Shown: positions 51,196-60,002, numbered from the stretch's first letter. The stretch is DNA of 64,000 nucleotides from Bacteroidaceae bacterium (GCA_900752815.1 CAADWS010000004.1:1-64000); one strand, 5' to 3'. The notes: generated by a model not told the origin, from the sequence alone. Numbers and translations are program-made.

Positions 51196-51478
51196 AATCC
51201 ATGCAGGAGATTTATCCGCACTGCGTATAAACAGACATGAATCAGCAGATAATACAAGACTCATGATACATTTTCTGTACTTGCTGAATTTAGAATGTTC
51301 AGCATGCCGGTCTTGATACAAATAGTTGCAACCGGTCTGTAATTTGAACAATCTATTATACTGTAAAGATAATCGCATTTCCATAAATGGATGGATTCTC
51401 ATATTTCCACTTCCATAAATAGCAGTGCAAAACCTTTTCTTTTTCCACCGCCTACTCTTGTTCAAATAACCCTTGCAT
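51196..51478. promoter_or_regulatory. Intergenic region with a late-gene element
   Basis: About 280 bases without a gene. AACCT at 51431 and CTACTCTTG at 51452-51460 repeat the element before the portal, with ATG 18 bases further on. It suggests an independent late promoter for the capsid operon. Confidence 0.55.
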
Positions 51479-52717
51479 ATGGATATGAACACACTTCAAT
51501 ATGTCGTCGGAGAGGCGAAGGCAGGCCAGCCGGCTGTTATCCGTTTCTTCGGTCGCGTGACGGAAGAGACGACCTCACGTTTCAATGACGAGTTCGACTT
51601 TTTGGAAAATATCATCCGTCCCTCCTGTATCCGCGTGTTGATCAACTCGGAGGGCGGCAGTGTCCTTTACGGCATGTCCACCTATTCCACCATCGCCAAT
51701 GCCACGGTGGATACGGAATGTATCATCGAAGGGGTCGCGGCATCGATGGCCTCCATCATCTGGGCGGCGGGCAAGCGTTCTCTCATGCGTGATTATGCCA
51801 TACTGATGATTCATAACCCGATGTTGCCGGACGATGACGGAGGGGAACCGTCGGACATGGTAACGGCTTTTACCAAACAGATCGAGACGATTTACCGGAA
51901 ACGGTTCGGCCTGAAAGCGGAGCATGTGCGGGCCATCATGGACGGACAGGCAGGAAAGGACGGGACCTATTTCGACGCACAGGCTGCCGTCAAGGCCGGC
52001 ATCATACCTGCGGAGCATGTCATCCATACCTCGAAGCAGCTTTGCCGTAAAGTGCATGACGAGATAGAAGGATTGACCGATACGGCCGCCATCCAGGAAC
52101 TGATGAGCCGTGTCAGCGCGGGAAATAAACCTTTCAAAGGCATTGAACCTACTCTTACAGAAACGGAAAACGATATGGCAAACGAAAACAAGACACAAGG
52201 CTTTGAGTACGGGGCGATTGCAGCCTCGCTGGGCATGAAGGACGGTGAGGTCAAGGACGTGATGGCACGTATCTCTGAACTGGCCGCGATGGAACCCAAA
52301 TACAGAGAAATACAGAAATCACTGAGCGACGCGCAGACCGTCATCGCCGGAAAAGACGCCTCCATCCGGAACTTGCAGACAGACCTGGCCGCAGCGACGG
52401 CACGCCTTTCCGCCTACGAGCAGAAAGAGAAGGACGAGCAGGCTTCCCGTATCGAGACATTGGTGGAGAATGCCATTGCAGAAGGCAAGATTGACCGTGA
52501 GGCGAAAACGCAGTGGGTGGAGATGGCCGGTTCCAACTTCGAGTTGGCTGAAAGCACGCTGGCTTCCATTCCCGCGCGGGAGAAAATCTCGAAGGAAATC
52601 GCCGATGACCCTGCCAACATCCAGGCCACGGCGGAAGCGACAAAGACCGCCGAACAGCTGATGGCCGAGAAGGTGGCGGAAGTGGTCGGTGCGGATTTCA
52701 AGTTCCGAAAGCTCTGA
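51479..52717 (+). CDS. Head maturation protease (ClpP/S49-like) fused to scaffold, 412 aa
   Basis: Residues about 1-200 are a ClpP-like protease: INSEGGSVLYGM, catalytic Ser in EGVAASMASIIWAAG (near 88), His in ILMIHNP (near 111), and a later acidic residue. The rest (from about 235) is a charged coiled coil (AATARLSAYEQKEKDEQASR), typical of scaffolding. Start MDMNTLQYV at 51479; MHM at 51473 is possible. It would cut the scaffold after prohead assembly. Confidence 0.85.
   Translation: MDMNTLQYVVGEAKAGQPAVIRFFGRVTEETTSRFNDEFDFLENIIRPSCIRVLINSEGGSVLYGMSTYSTIANATVDTECIIEGVAASMASIIWAAGKRSLMRDYAILMIHNPMLPDDDGGEPSDMVTAFTKQIETIYRKRFGLKAEHVRAIMDGQAGKDGTYFDAQAAVKAGIIPAEHVIHTSKQLCRKVHDEIEGLTDTAAIQELMSRVSAGNKPFKGIEPTLTETENDMANENKTQGFEYGAIAASLGMKDGEVKDVMARISELAAMEPKYREIQKSLSDAQTVIAGKDASIRNLQTDLAAATARLSAYEQKEKDEQASRIETLVENAIAEGKIDREAKTQWVEMAGSNFELAESTLASIPAREKISKEIADDPANIQATAEATKTAEQLMAEKVAEVVGADFKFRKL
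52175..52717 (+). CDS. Probable internal-start scaffolding protein, 180 aa
   Basis: ATG at 52175, in the same frame as the protease gene, starts MANENKTQGFEYGAIA and covers only the helical scaffold part. Nested protease/scaffold genes with an internal start are known in many tailed phages, including lambda C/Nu3 and Mu. Whether this start is used here is inferred. Confidence 0.5.
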   Translation: MANENKTQGFEYGAIAASLGMKDGEVKDVMARISELAAMEPKYREIQKSLSDAQTVIAGKDASIRNLQTDLAAATARLSAYEQKEKDEQASRIETLVENAIAEGKIDREAKTQWVEMAGSNFELAESTLASIPAREKISKEIADDPANIQATAEATKTAEQLMAEKVAEVVGADFKFRKL

Positions 52718-52728
52718 CAGACTATCCG

Positions 52729-52742
52729 CGGGCGTCCGCCCG
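52729..52742 (+). terminator. Weak terminator after the protease gene
   Basis: CGGGCG-TC-CGCCCG followed by ATTTT. Short loop, so the fold is tentative. Confidence 0.4.
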
Positions 52743-52843
52743 ATTTTAACTGACATGCCGGAGACCGCAGTGTCTCGCGCGGAAACAGCAGGTATCCGCC
52801 AGTCGGCCGAGTTTCATTCTTCAACGGAAAACTTAAAACGACA

Positions 52844-53893
52844 ATGGCTGATACAGTAAACTTTCTTCAAAACGGGTATAGCGGCGAAGTACTTGAGGAC
52901 TTGCTGACCTATACCGTGCAGGGCAATGATACAGTCCGCGAGGGACTGATTCATATCAAGACGGGCATCCAGCACCGCTATACGCTTCCTGCCATCAAGC
53001 TGGGCAACATTATCCAGGACAACGTGCCGACCCCACAACCCATCCACGGAGCCAAGGGCGATGACGGCACGAACGAGTACCAGTTCACCGAACGCCATCT
53101 TGAGCCGTCCGATTTTATGGTCTATCTCGAGTTTAACCCGAGGGACTACGAGAAGTACTGGCGTTTCGCGCAGCCGGAAGGCAATCTCGTGTTCCGCGAG
53201 CTCGACCCGAAAATCCAGGCGACGATGCTCCGTCTCCTTATGGACAAGAAAAACGAGTATATCGGAAACGCCATCTGGACTTCCGCCCGCGGAGGAGAGA
53301 CGGTGGCCAAGATTACCGCACCGGAAGGCTGCACGAAAATCGGAGCCAACAAGGAGAAATATTTTGACGGGGTCATCAAACGGATCCTCGACAATGTGAA
53401 CTCCTCCGATGCCGAGGTGGTTGCCGGAGGGCAGTGCATCATTTCGGGAACGACCGAGCTGACGGACGGGGCCGCGGTGGAGGCGGCGCTCTATGCGATG
53501 TGGAGGAAATGTCCGAAGCAGATCCGAAAGAAGACATCTCTGACCTTTGTGGTCGGATGGGACGCCTGGGACGCGTATGACCAATATATCTCGGACAAGC
53601 AGGTCAAGTATTCCGAGAATACCGAGGTCAACCGCTATCGCTTCAAGGGCAAGCGCATCGTCCCGGTCGTGGGAATCCCCGAACACACGATGGTGCTCGG
53701 CGAGTTCTCCACCGGCATGGACTCCAACCTGTGGATGGGGGTGGATTACGCGAACGACACGGACATCCTGAAAATCGACCGTCTGCAGGCCAACTCCGAG
53801 CTGTTCTTTTTCCAGATGCGCATGAAAATGGACGTGAACATCGTCCGCCCGGCGGAGATCGTGGTCCATACCGCCTACAAGAAGAGCGAATAA
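52844..53893 (+). CDS. Major capsid protein, 349 aa
   Basis: Follows the protease/scaffold gene, as in other tailed phages. Acidic N-terminus, a TLPAIKLGNIIQDNVPTPQP loop, VVAGGQCIISGTTELTDG, and a strand-rich C-terminus (KIDRLQANSELFFFQMRMKMDV). Size and position fit an HK97-fold major capsid protein of the Bacteroidales Mu-like phages. Confidence 0.75.
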   Translation: MADTVNFLQNGYSGEVLEDLLTYTVQGNDTVREGLIHIKTGIQHRYTLPAIKLGNIIQDNVPTPQPIHGAKGDDGTNEYQFTERHLEPSDFMVYLEFNPRDYEKYWRFAQPEGNLVFRELDPKIQATMLRLLMDKKNEYIGNAIWTSARGGETVAKITAPEGCTKIGANKEKYFDGVIKRILDNVNSSDAEVVAGGQCIISGTTELTDGAAVEAALYAMWRKCPKQIRKKTSLTFVVGWDAWDAYDQYISDKQVKYSENTEVNRYRFKGKRIVPVVGIPEHTMVLGEFSTGMDSNLWMGVDYANDTDILKIDRLQANSELFFFQMRMKMDVNIVRPAEIVVHTAYKKSE

Positions 53894-53922
53894 CACACCT
53901 TTCTTCATTCTCAATATCCACC

Positions 53923-53951
53923 CGGGGAGCGGAGGCAAGGCCCCGTTCCCC
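53923..53951 (+). terminator. Hairpin between capsid and tail genes
   Basis: GGGGAGCGG pairs with CCGTTCCCC (nine pairs, one G-U) in the 75-base gap after the capsid gene. Could reduce read-through after the highly expressed capsid gene. Confidence 0.5.
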
Positions 53952-53968
53952 ATTTTCATTCTACTGTT

Positions 53969-54316
53969 ATGGCAAAGAAAATCAACACGGAGGAAACTCC
54001 GCAGACAGACAACAATAATATTCCTGCACCGGAGGCTCAGGCGGTGCCCGTTCCGGAAACGGCATCGGAAAACCTCGGGACAGGCGGCGAGACTGAAGAC
54101 AGGCTGCCGGCCAAGACCGCGGGGAAAGGGAATGCAGGGTCGGAGGAGACGACAGAGCCTCACATCCTGTCCCTGTTGAAAAAGTTCCCGGCATATCCGT
54201 CGCTGTACATCGACACGCACGGAGGAACCTATGCGCCGGACACGGCGGCCGCCATCAGGGGCAAGGCCGTACTCTACAGGAATCCTTTCTACAACGAACT
54301 TAAAAAGAAATCATAA
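53969..54316 (+). CDS. Small hypothetical structural-cluster protein, 115 aa
   Basis: Low-complexity N-terminal half (ETASENLGTGGETED) and a compact C-terminus (KKFPAYPSLYIDTHGGTYAP). Its last base is the first base of the sheath ATG. Possibly a head-tail accessory protein. Confidence 0.5.
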   Translation: MAKKINTEETPQTDNNNIPAPEAQAVPVPETASENLGTGGETEDRLPAKTAGKGNAGSEETTEPHILSLLKKFPAYPSLYIDTHGGTYAPDTAAAIRGKAVLYRNPFYNELKKKS

Positions 54317-55668
54317 TGGCACTCGGTAATGTATTTATCAAGGATGTGGACGGCAATATTCCTTACGATACCGGCTCGTCGGGCGAGAAGGTGACGGGAC
54401 TGCTGTTCGACGTGTCCCTCCAGCCGACGCTTTTCACGGAGGGGTATGGTAAAACCAATGAGACCAGGCTCAAGCCTGGCGATGTCTGCTACATCACCTC
54501 GTTCAAGTCCGCCGTGAACGACTTCGGTATCATCGAACGTGTGGAGGCAACCGACGAGGAGGAGATGAATGTCAATTTCCTGCACGGCATCCCGGCATAC
54601 CATATCCGTGAATTTTTCCGCATGTCCGGCAATCCGGGCGGTTCAGGAAAACTCTACGTGATGTTCGCGGACTGTTCGGCGAACTGGGATGCGCTGGAAA
54701 TCATGCAGCGTGCTGCCGGGGGTATGATCAACCAGATAGGCATATGGACGGAACAGCCGCTGTGGAAAGCGAACGGCGCATCGGAACAATACAACCTCAA
54801 TCTGGTAAAGGGGCTCAACGACGTGGCCGTGGGGCTTGCGGAGCAGAACCAGCCGCTCTCGCTCATCCTTTCCGCCAATCCTTCCAATACGGGGGCGGAT
54901 ACGACTGAGGGGCGTCAGATTGACCTGAATAAAATACCTTCATGCATCTGTGAATCAAGCCGTATCAGCTGTATATTCGGCCAGGCGCATCACGAAAAGA
55001 TCTCCACGATGCAGATGTGCAACAGGAACCATACGCCCGTGGGATTTTTGGGAGCGGTTATGGGAGCCATAGCAAAGGCCAACGTGCACGAATCCATCGC
55101 ATGGGTCAAGCAGTTCAATCTCTTCGCGGACGATTTCCAGGAAATAGAGTTGGGGTTCGGGGACATCAACCTCGACGAGGCAGAGGAGAACTTCCTCAGC
55201 CTGAACCGGTACGAGTCACTCTCCCCGTCACTGCTGGACGAACTCGACGATAAGGGGTATATTTTTCCCATCAAGTATGCCGGCCGCGAGAACGGGATCT
55301 ACATCTCGAAAGACCAGACATGCTCACATGGGGATTTCCGTACCATTGCCCGGAACCGCACCATCAACAAGAGCCGCCGTGCCGTGCGTGCAGCCCTGCT
55401 GCCGTATGTGAACTCACCGCTGATGGTCAATCCTTCAACCGGGTTCCTCGCCCCGTCGAAGATTACAGCTTTCAAGACACTCATCGGGGATATACTGGCC
55501 AAGATGCAGGCGGCGCAGGAAATTTCAGGATACGCCGTCACTATCGACCCGAACCAGAACGTGTTGGTGGACGACACGCTGCGCATCTCCTATGTCCTTG
55601 TCCCGGTGGGCGTGGCCGTGAAGATTTATGTAGAGGAAGGACTGTCATTAACCGCAAATAAGACATAG
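54316..55668 (+). CDS. Tail sheath protein (DUF2586-like), 450 aa
   Basis: Resembles the DUF2586 tail sheath family: N-terminal LGNVFIKDVDGNIP, a long middle domain, and a C-terminal SLNRYESLSPSLLDEL region ending in DPNQNVLVDDTLRISYVL. A contractile sheath means a myovirus-like tail. The gene is followed by a tube gene, as expected. Confidence 0.8.
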   Translation: MALGNVFIKDVDGNIPYDTGSSGEKVTGLLFDVSLQPTLFTEGYGKTNETRLKPGDVCYITSFKSAVNDFGIIERVEATDEEEMNVNFLHGIPAYHIREFFRMSGNPGGSGKLYVMFADCSANWDALEIMQRAAGGMINQIGIWTEQPLWKANGASEQYNLNLVKGLNDVAVGLAEQNQPLSLILSANPSNTGADTTEGRQIDLNKIPSCICESSRISCIFGQAHHEKISTMQMCNRNHTPVGFLGAVMGAIAKANVHESIAWVKQFNLFADDFQEIELGFGDINLDEAEENFLSLNRYESLSPSLLDELDDKGYIFPIKYAGRENGIYISKDQTCSHGDFRTIARNRTINKSRRAVRAALLPYVNSPLMVNPSTGFLAPSKITAFKTLIGDILAKMQAAQEISGYAVTIDPNQNVLVDDTLRISYVLVPVGVAVKIYVEEGLSLTANKT

Positions 55669-55671
55669 CAT

Positions 55672-56127
55672 ATGGCAATAATCAACAATGTAGCATACTC
55701 GTGGTCGATGATAACCCTGTCATCGACCGCCCTGGGAATCGATGAAGGTTCCACGACCCTTGAAGGCGTGTCGGCCATCAAATGGTCGAAGAAGCGCAAG
55801 GTCGAAAGTAACTACGGCATGGGAGGACGGCCGGTGTCGAGGGGGTTCGGGAACATTACCTATACGGCGAGCATCACGATGGACTATGCCACGCAACAGC
55901 TGTTGCGTTCGGTGTACGGCTCGCTGCTCGAAATCGGCGAGTTCGACCTGATTATCAGCTTTGCCAACCCGATGGCCGGCGAGGACTGGACAACGACGAC
56001 CGTAACGCTCAAAGGTTGCATCTTCACGGAGGATTGTCTCGAGTCACAGCAGGATGATACCAATATCACCCATGAATTCGATCTCAACCCGTTCGATATC
56101 CAAATCGGCTCGGGTGATACAATCTAA
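55672..56127 (+). CDS. Tail tube protein, 151 aa
   Basis: Size, position after the sheath and a beta-rich pattern (MITLSSTALGIDEGSTTL, YTASITMDYATQQLLRSV, ITHEFDLNPFDIQIGSGD) fit the tube of contractile-tailed phages. Four bases after the sheath stop. Confidence 0.75.
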   Translation: MAIINNVAYSWSMITLSSTALGIDEGSTTLEGVSAIKWSKKRKVESNYGMGGRPVSRGFGNITYTASITMDYATQQLLRSVYGSLLEIGEFDLIISFANPMAGEDWTTTTVTLKGCIFTEDCLESQQDDTNITHEFDLNPFDIQIGSGDTI

Positions 56128-56133
56128 GCTGTC

Positions 56134-56625
56134 ATGGATGTAACTTTCGAGGGGAAATCTTCTACCGGAAAGAACGAATGGCTCACGCCTCCCTGCCTGC
56201 TTCGGAGGCTGGGGCCGTTCGATTTGGATCCGTGTTCGCCCGTAAACCGCCCATGGGATACGGCGCGACATCACTATACCATTGAGGATGACGGCCTGCA
56301 ACAACCCTGGTTCGGACGTGTGTTCTGCAATCCTCCCTATGACACTGCACTGATTGTCCGGTTTATCCGCAGGTGTGTCGAACACAGGAATGCCGTCGCG
56401 CTCACTTTTGCCCGCACGGACACGCGCCTGTTCCACGAACTGATATTCCCAAACGCCGATTCAATACTCTTTATCAAGGGACGGCTCAGTTTTTACCATG
56501 TTACGGGGGAACAGGGTGGTACGGCCGGAGCGCCGTCATGCCTGATCGCCTTCAACAAAGAAAATACCGCGGTTCTGGAAACATGCGGTATCGACGGGAA
56601 GTTGGTGAAGCCACGACTTCAATAG
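56134..56625 (+). CDS. Phage DNA N6-adenine methyltransferase, 163 aa
   Basis: EWLTPPCLLRRLGPFDLDPC near the N-terminus and the catalytic NPPY (FCNPPYD, near residue 68) mark a phage Dam-like enzyme that methylates adenine N6. The family is normally about 150-180 aa, so it appears complete. Sits between tube and cargo genes, six bases after the tube stop. Could protect phage DNA from host restriction. Confidence 0.85.
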   Translation: MDVTFEGKSSTGKNEWLTPPCLLRRLGPFDLDPCSPVNRPWDTARHHYTIEDDGLQQPWFGRVFCNPPYDTALIVRFIRRCVEHRNAVALTFARTDTRLFHELIFPNADSILFIKGRLSFYHVTGEQGGTAGAPSCLIAFNKENTAVLETCGIDGKLVKPRLQ

Positions 56626-56646
56626 TCAACCATAAATTTGTTACAT

Positions 56647-56696
56647 AATAACCCGTCTGTTTGCCGGATATTGACCTTGGCTGACAGACGGGATTT
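56647..56696. terminator. Bidirectional terminator at the cargo boundary
   Basis: CCCGTCTGT (56652-56660) pairs with ACAGACGGG (56684-56692). It lies between the plus-strand methyltransferase and the minus-strand metallophosphoesterase. Confidence 0.75.
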
Positions 56697-56709
56697 ATGT
56701 ATGGCAGAC

Positions 56710-57474
56710 TTAAATCGAAATATGCGCTTCCTTATCGAATGACGTATGCTCGTTACTGAACACATAGCCCAACTGGTTGCATATGCACCGGGTGTTTCCG
56801 ATGACCTTATTGATATTGCGGTGCGAGTGGCCATATATCCAGTATTCAATCGGGCTGTCTGCAATGAAACCGCCAAGCTCCACGGTAAATGCCCCATTGA
56901 GCGGACTGCCCTTGAACTCCGGCGCCATCAGTTCGAATGACGGTACATGATGAGTGGCGACAATGAGATGTCTGGCAGTACTTTGTTTTACGCTCTGTTC
57001 CAGAAAACGGAAACAGCGCGAATGTTCGTCATTGAACCTTGTCCAGTCCAGCGGTTCGCTGCCGTAACGCATCCTGCGGAAATCTGTGATGGCTGCCTCA
57101 GTTTCATAGGCATCCTGCAACAGGATATGTGACCACAGTGTGGTAGCGATCAATTCTATATCGTTACCCAATGGGATAACGGCATTATAGTGGCAGGTGA
57201 TGTTTTCCCTGATTTTGAGCGACCAGCCGTTATACAGCTTGTCTATGTCGAACATCTTGTAAAACTCGTGGTTTCCGGGAACCACGATGACCCGGCTGTA
57301 ATTTCCGGAAGCCCAGTCCCAGAACGGATGTCTGGAGTAGTTCTCATCTCCGATATATCCTATATCTCCGGCAAGGACAAGCACTTCTCCGGCAACAGCC
57401 AGCGGGTTGTGCTTCAAAAAACTGCTGTTCTCCCGAAACTCGAGATGCAGGTCGGATGCGTATTGGATTCTCAT
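56710..57474 (-). CDS. Calcineurin-like metallophosphoesterase, 254 aa
   Basis: All motifs of the two-metal phosphoesterase fold are present: D8-x-H10 (SDLHLEF), AGDIG, VVPGNHEF, ATHHVPS and YGHSHRN. Substrate unknown; such enzymes hydrolyse nucleotides, RNA or phosphoproteins. The ATG overlaps the upstream nucleotidyltransferase stop, so it is coupled to the toxin-like gene. Cargo within the late phage block. Confidence 0.85.
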   Translation of the reverse strand: MRIQYASDLHLEFRENSSFLKHNPLAVAGEVLVLAGDIGYIGDENYSRHPFWDWASGNYSRVIVVPGNHEFYKMFDIDKLYNGWSLKIRENITCHYNAVIPLGNDIELIATTLWSHILLQDAYETEAAITDFRRMRYGSEPLDWTRFNDEHSRCFRFLEQSVKQSTARHLIVATHHVPSFELMAPEFKGSPLNGAFTVELGGFIADSPIEYWIYGHSHRNINKVIGNTRCICNQLGYVFSNEHTSFDKEAHISI

Positions 57475-58253
57475 TGTTGTGTTATGAAATTGGCTTCAAG
57501 TTGTTCCAATAACTGTTCTCCGGAAATGCTTTTAAGTCCTGCCGATTTGAAAAAATCAGAGTTTGGCACTTCTTCTTTGACAGCCAGGCAAAACCTGTCA
57601 ACATCTTGTTTAAGCGAATCAGGAACTTCGTAGGTGTCGGCAGGAGCAAGCATGGCAACCAGCCGGAATACATCTTTCTTGTGCTTGACGATATGTTTGC
57701 TGTCCACTTGTTCTCCATTGTTTTTCCGCTCGGTCATTTCTAAATAGGCCCTGCATTTCAGACAGATAAGACTTTCAATGTTCGCAATATGTACGCCCTC
57801 CTCCAACGTGCTGTGTTCAATGGTATAATTATAATAGTCATCATCCATCAAAATGGCTGACAGACTTGACAGGTCATCATCAACCGGAATGGGGGTAATG
57901 TGGGCATCGTCCGGGAATTTGACAACCCCGATATTTCGTGAAAAGAGTTCTATCTGATACGGGAAATCCGGATTTCCCGGTTCCTTGAACCTGTAATATT
58001 CATGCCTGCATTCCCCGTTCCCGGTTCCCTTATTCCTTTGTCTGTACCCTGCGGTTTTTACAAACTCCCAGAATTTTGCAGCAAAATCCGAAGACAGCGC
58101 CTCCACAATCAGTATAATGTCTATGTCCTTGGTCGCCCTTGGAGTTTGTGCATATATTTCTTCATGCATTTCACAGGCAGTACCACCTATGATGACATAG
58201 TTTCCTTCATATCCGGTGAAAAACTCCCTGAATTTATCAATTCCTCTTACCAT
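57471..58253 (-). CDS. AbiEii-like nucleotidyltransferase (toxin-like), 260 aa
   Basis: NYVIIGGTACEMHEE followed by RATKDIDIILIVE is the GGTA ... T-x-D-x-D active site of the AbiEii/MenA nucleotidyltransferase family. These toxins modify tRNA or other nucleic acids in type IV toxin-antitoxin systems. The following gene would be the antitoxin. The gene is intact. Overlaps both neighbours, so the three genes form an operon. Confidence 0.75.
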   Translation of the reverse strand: MVRGIDKFREFFTGYEGNYVIIGGTACEMHEEIYAQTPRATKDIDIILIVEALSSDFAAKFWEFVKTAGYRQRNKGTGNGECRHEYYRFKEPGNPDFPYQIELFSRNIGVVKFPDDAHITPIPVDDDLSSLSAILMDDDYYNYTIEHSTLEEGVHIANIESLICLKCRAYLEMTERKNNGEQVDSKHIVKHKKDVFRLVAMLAPADTYEVPDSLKQDVDRFCLAVKEEVPNSDFFKSAGLKSISGEQLLEQLEANFITQQ

Positions 58254-59230
58254 ATCATATTATTTATCATAGTTTCCAATTCTATTTGAATGCGTTCATC
58301 ATCCATATCCTTCATGGCCAGAAATAAAGACAATTTGTCTACAATGCCGTTTTTTGAGAAAAAACATGGATTGTAACGCCATATCTCTATGCGGGTCTCG
58401 CCATATTCCTTGTCTGTCCGGATTTGCAACCGTCGAGCTTCTTCTTTTGCAATGGCATAAGTGTCATTTTTTTCCTTGTTCAGCATTGAATATTCCGACA
58501 AGGCATTTACTCCACTAATACAAAATACTTCATCAGGCAGACTATCGGTATATACAATCCGCTCGATGGGGTTCGCCAGGAACGGCAACATCCTGTCCCA
58601 TAATTCACGCTTTTTGAACTGAAATATCATACTCTTTGTCTTGCCGCCGGATAAAGCGATAACTTCTTTATCTTTCAGCCATCTGACCGCCCGGTTTACA
58701 TTGGCATACGACACGTTGAAAAGATCTGCAATATCATAAGTTCCTTTCCCTTCGAGAGACTTTACTTCAAGATGATAAAGGATTATGCATTGGGCAATTG
58801 CAGGAATCTGCGTTTCTTCACCGCCCCCGATATTATTTTTATGCGGTTTCAAATCTATCAACAAATCCGGTATGAACATTTGCTTTTGCGGTATGATGAA
58901 ATTTACACGATGTCTGACAAGACGCCGTACATTATAGGCCGCCACTGTACGCAATACAAATATTACCGGGCATTGGGCTTTTCGCTCAACCAGTTCTTTT
59001 TGTTTCCGCATCTGCCCCGGAGTATATGCAGAACTGTCTGCACTATACAGAAGAACTACGTCATGCCCCAACAAGTTAGCCGTACAAAATGTATAACCGG
59101 CAGTAATATTGGCTGGGAATGTATGCAAGACATCCTTTTCGACCGGCCTGATGTCCGCCCTCAAATCAAGCAATTCAGCGATGTACCGGCTTGTCACATC
59201 TATAAAATCATCTATTTTGCACATAATCAT
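58247..59230 (-). CDS. AbiEi-like winged-helix protein (antitoxin-like), 327 aa
   Basis: Winged helix in the middle (YDIADLFNVSYANVNRAVRWL, then KDKEVIALSGG, residues 165-200). The C-terminal part could bind the toxin. Paired with an AbiEii-like gene by a 7-base overlap. The order, antitoxin-like gene first, fits AbiE-type operons. No close family was recognised, so the antitoxin role rests on context. Confidence 0.55.
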   Translation of the reverse strand: MIMCKIDDFIDVTSRYIAELLDLRADIRPVEKDVLHTFPANITAGYTFCTANLLGHDVVLLYSADSSAYTPGQMRKQKELVERKAQCPVIFVLRTVAAYNVRRLVRHRVNFIIPQKQMFIPDLLIDLKPHKNNIGGGEETQIPAIAQCIILYHLEVKSLEGKGTYDIADLFNVSYANVNRAVRWLKDKEVIALSGGKTKSMIFQFKKRELWDRMLPFLANPIERIVYTDSLPDEVFCISGVNALSEYSMLNKEKNDTYAIAKEEARRLQIRTDKEYGETRIEIWRYNPCFFSKNGIVDKLSLFLAMKDMDDERIQIELETMINNMIW

Positions 59231-59247
59231 TTATGTTTGAGAATATG

Positions 59248-59278
59248 CAAAATTAACGATTATATACTATATATCAAA
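59248..59278 (-). promoter_or_regulatory. Promoter for the cargo operon
   Basis: Minus-strand TTTG (59278-59275), 19 bases, TAATTTTG (59255-59248): a near-perfect Bacteroidales promoter, 18 bases before the antitoxin-like ATG. It gives the cargo its own transcription. Confidence 0.65.
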
Positions 59279-59394
59279 GAAATATATGAAATATATTCAG
59301 CGAAATTTCCTTTAAAGACTGATCTGGGAATATCAGGAGCAAAGAAGTTTTTTGTATAACATATGGATTACAAGTGAATAAGAACCGTGTCTTC

Positions 59395-59425
59395 AACCTT
59401 TCCACGATTCTTTGTCCTACTCTTT
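59395..59425 (+). promoter_or_regulatory. Late-gene element before the tail chaperone
   Basis: AACCT (59395) and CTACTCTTT (59417-59425), 22 bases apart and 24 before the ATG, as at the portal and protease genes. It restarts late transcription downstream of the cargo island. Confidence 0.55.
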
Positions 59426-59448
59426 CGGTGAATCAAAACAAATTCGAT

Positions 59449-59805
59449 ATGGACGAAAAAATGCTTTCATTGGAACAGGAGATCAAGATCAAGGAAAAAG
59501 CCCTCAAACTGAAAGAGGAGAAGAAACTCCGCAAGATTTGTCCGATGGTCGTTTTCGGAGACACCGCAAACGGCGAGAAAGAGATTTATGTGGCCTACAT
59601 GTCCGAACCGAGCTTTCCGCAGTTCAGCAAATTCATGGCCGCTTCCAAAAAGGACGAGGTAATCGCCATGCGCACGTTGGCCCGCGACTGCTTCGTGGAC
59701 GGAGATAAGGAACTCGTGGACGACGAGTCGCTCTTCCTGTTCGGTCTGATGGGACAGCTTTCCGAGCTGATCACCACCCGCCAGAGTGTCCTGGTAAACT
59801 TATAA
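59449..59805 (+). CDS. Tail assembly chaperone, 118 aa
   Basis: Position just before the tape measure gene and helical sequence (LSLEQEIKIKEKALKLKEEK, then FSKFMAASKKDEVIAMRTL) fit a tail assembly chaperone. In many phages this is paired with a frameshift product. The second short gene follows in the -1 frame, 12 bases later. Confidence 0.6.
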   Translation: MDEKMLSLEQEIKIKEKALKLKEEKKLRKICPMVVFGDTANGEKEIYVAYMSEPSFPQFSKFMAASKKDEVIAMRTLARDCFVDGDKELVDDESLFLFGLMGQLSELITTRQSVLVNL

Positions 59806-59816
59806 GCCGGTGGGTA

Positions 59817-60002
59817 GTGACCGACGAGCAGCGCATCCGCCAGCGGATGATCTATGTCCGCCACTACTTTCCCGGCGTCAACCTCGACACGATTTCCGAC
59901 GAGGAGTTCGCGATGCTTTCCGAAGAGGCGTTGTGGCTGCACGAGCAGATGCTCATCAGCCGTATGCCCGTTCCGATGTCATTGCCGGAGAGGACTCCTT
60001 GA
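59817..60002 (+). CDS. Second tail chaperone-like protein, 61 aa
   Basis: GTG start at 59817. Reads MTDEQRIRQRMIYVRHYFPG and has a helical acidic middle. It lies in the -1 frame relative to the chaperone, and this frame stays open upstream past the chaperone's stop, so a frameshift fusion (as in G/GT proteins) is possible. I see no canonical slippery heptamer. Confidence 0.5.
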   Translation: MTDEQRIRQRMIYVRHYFPGVNLDTISDEEFAMLSEEALWLHEQMLISRMPVPMSLPERTP

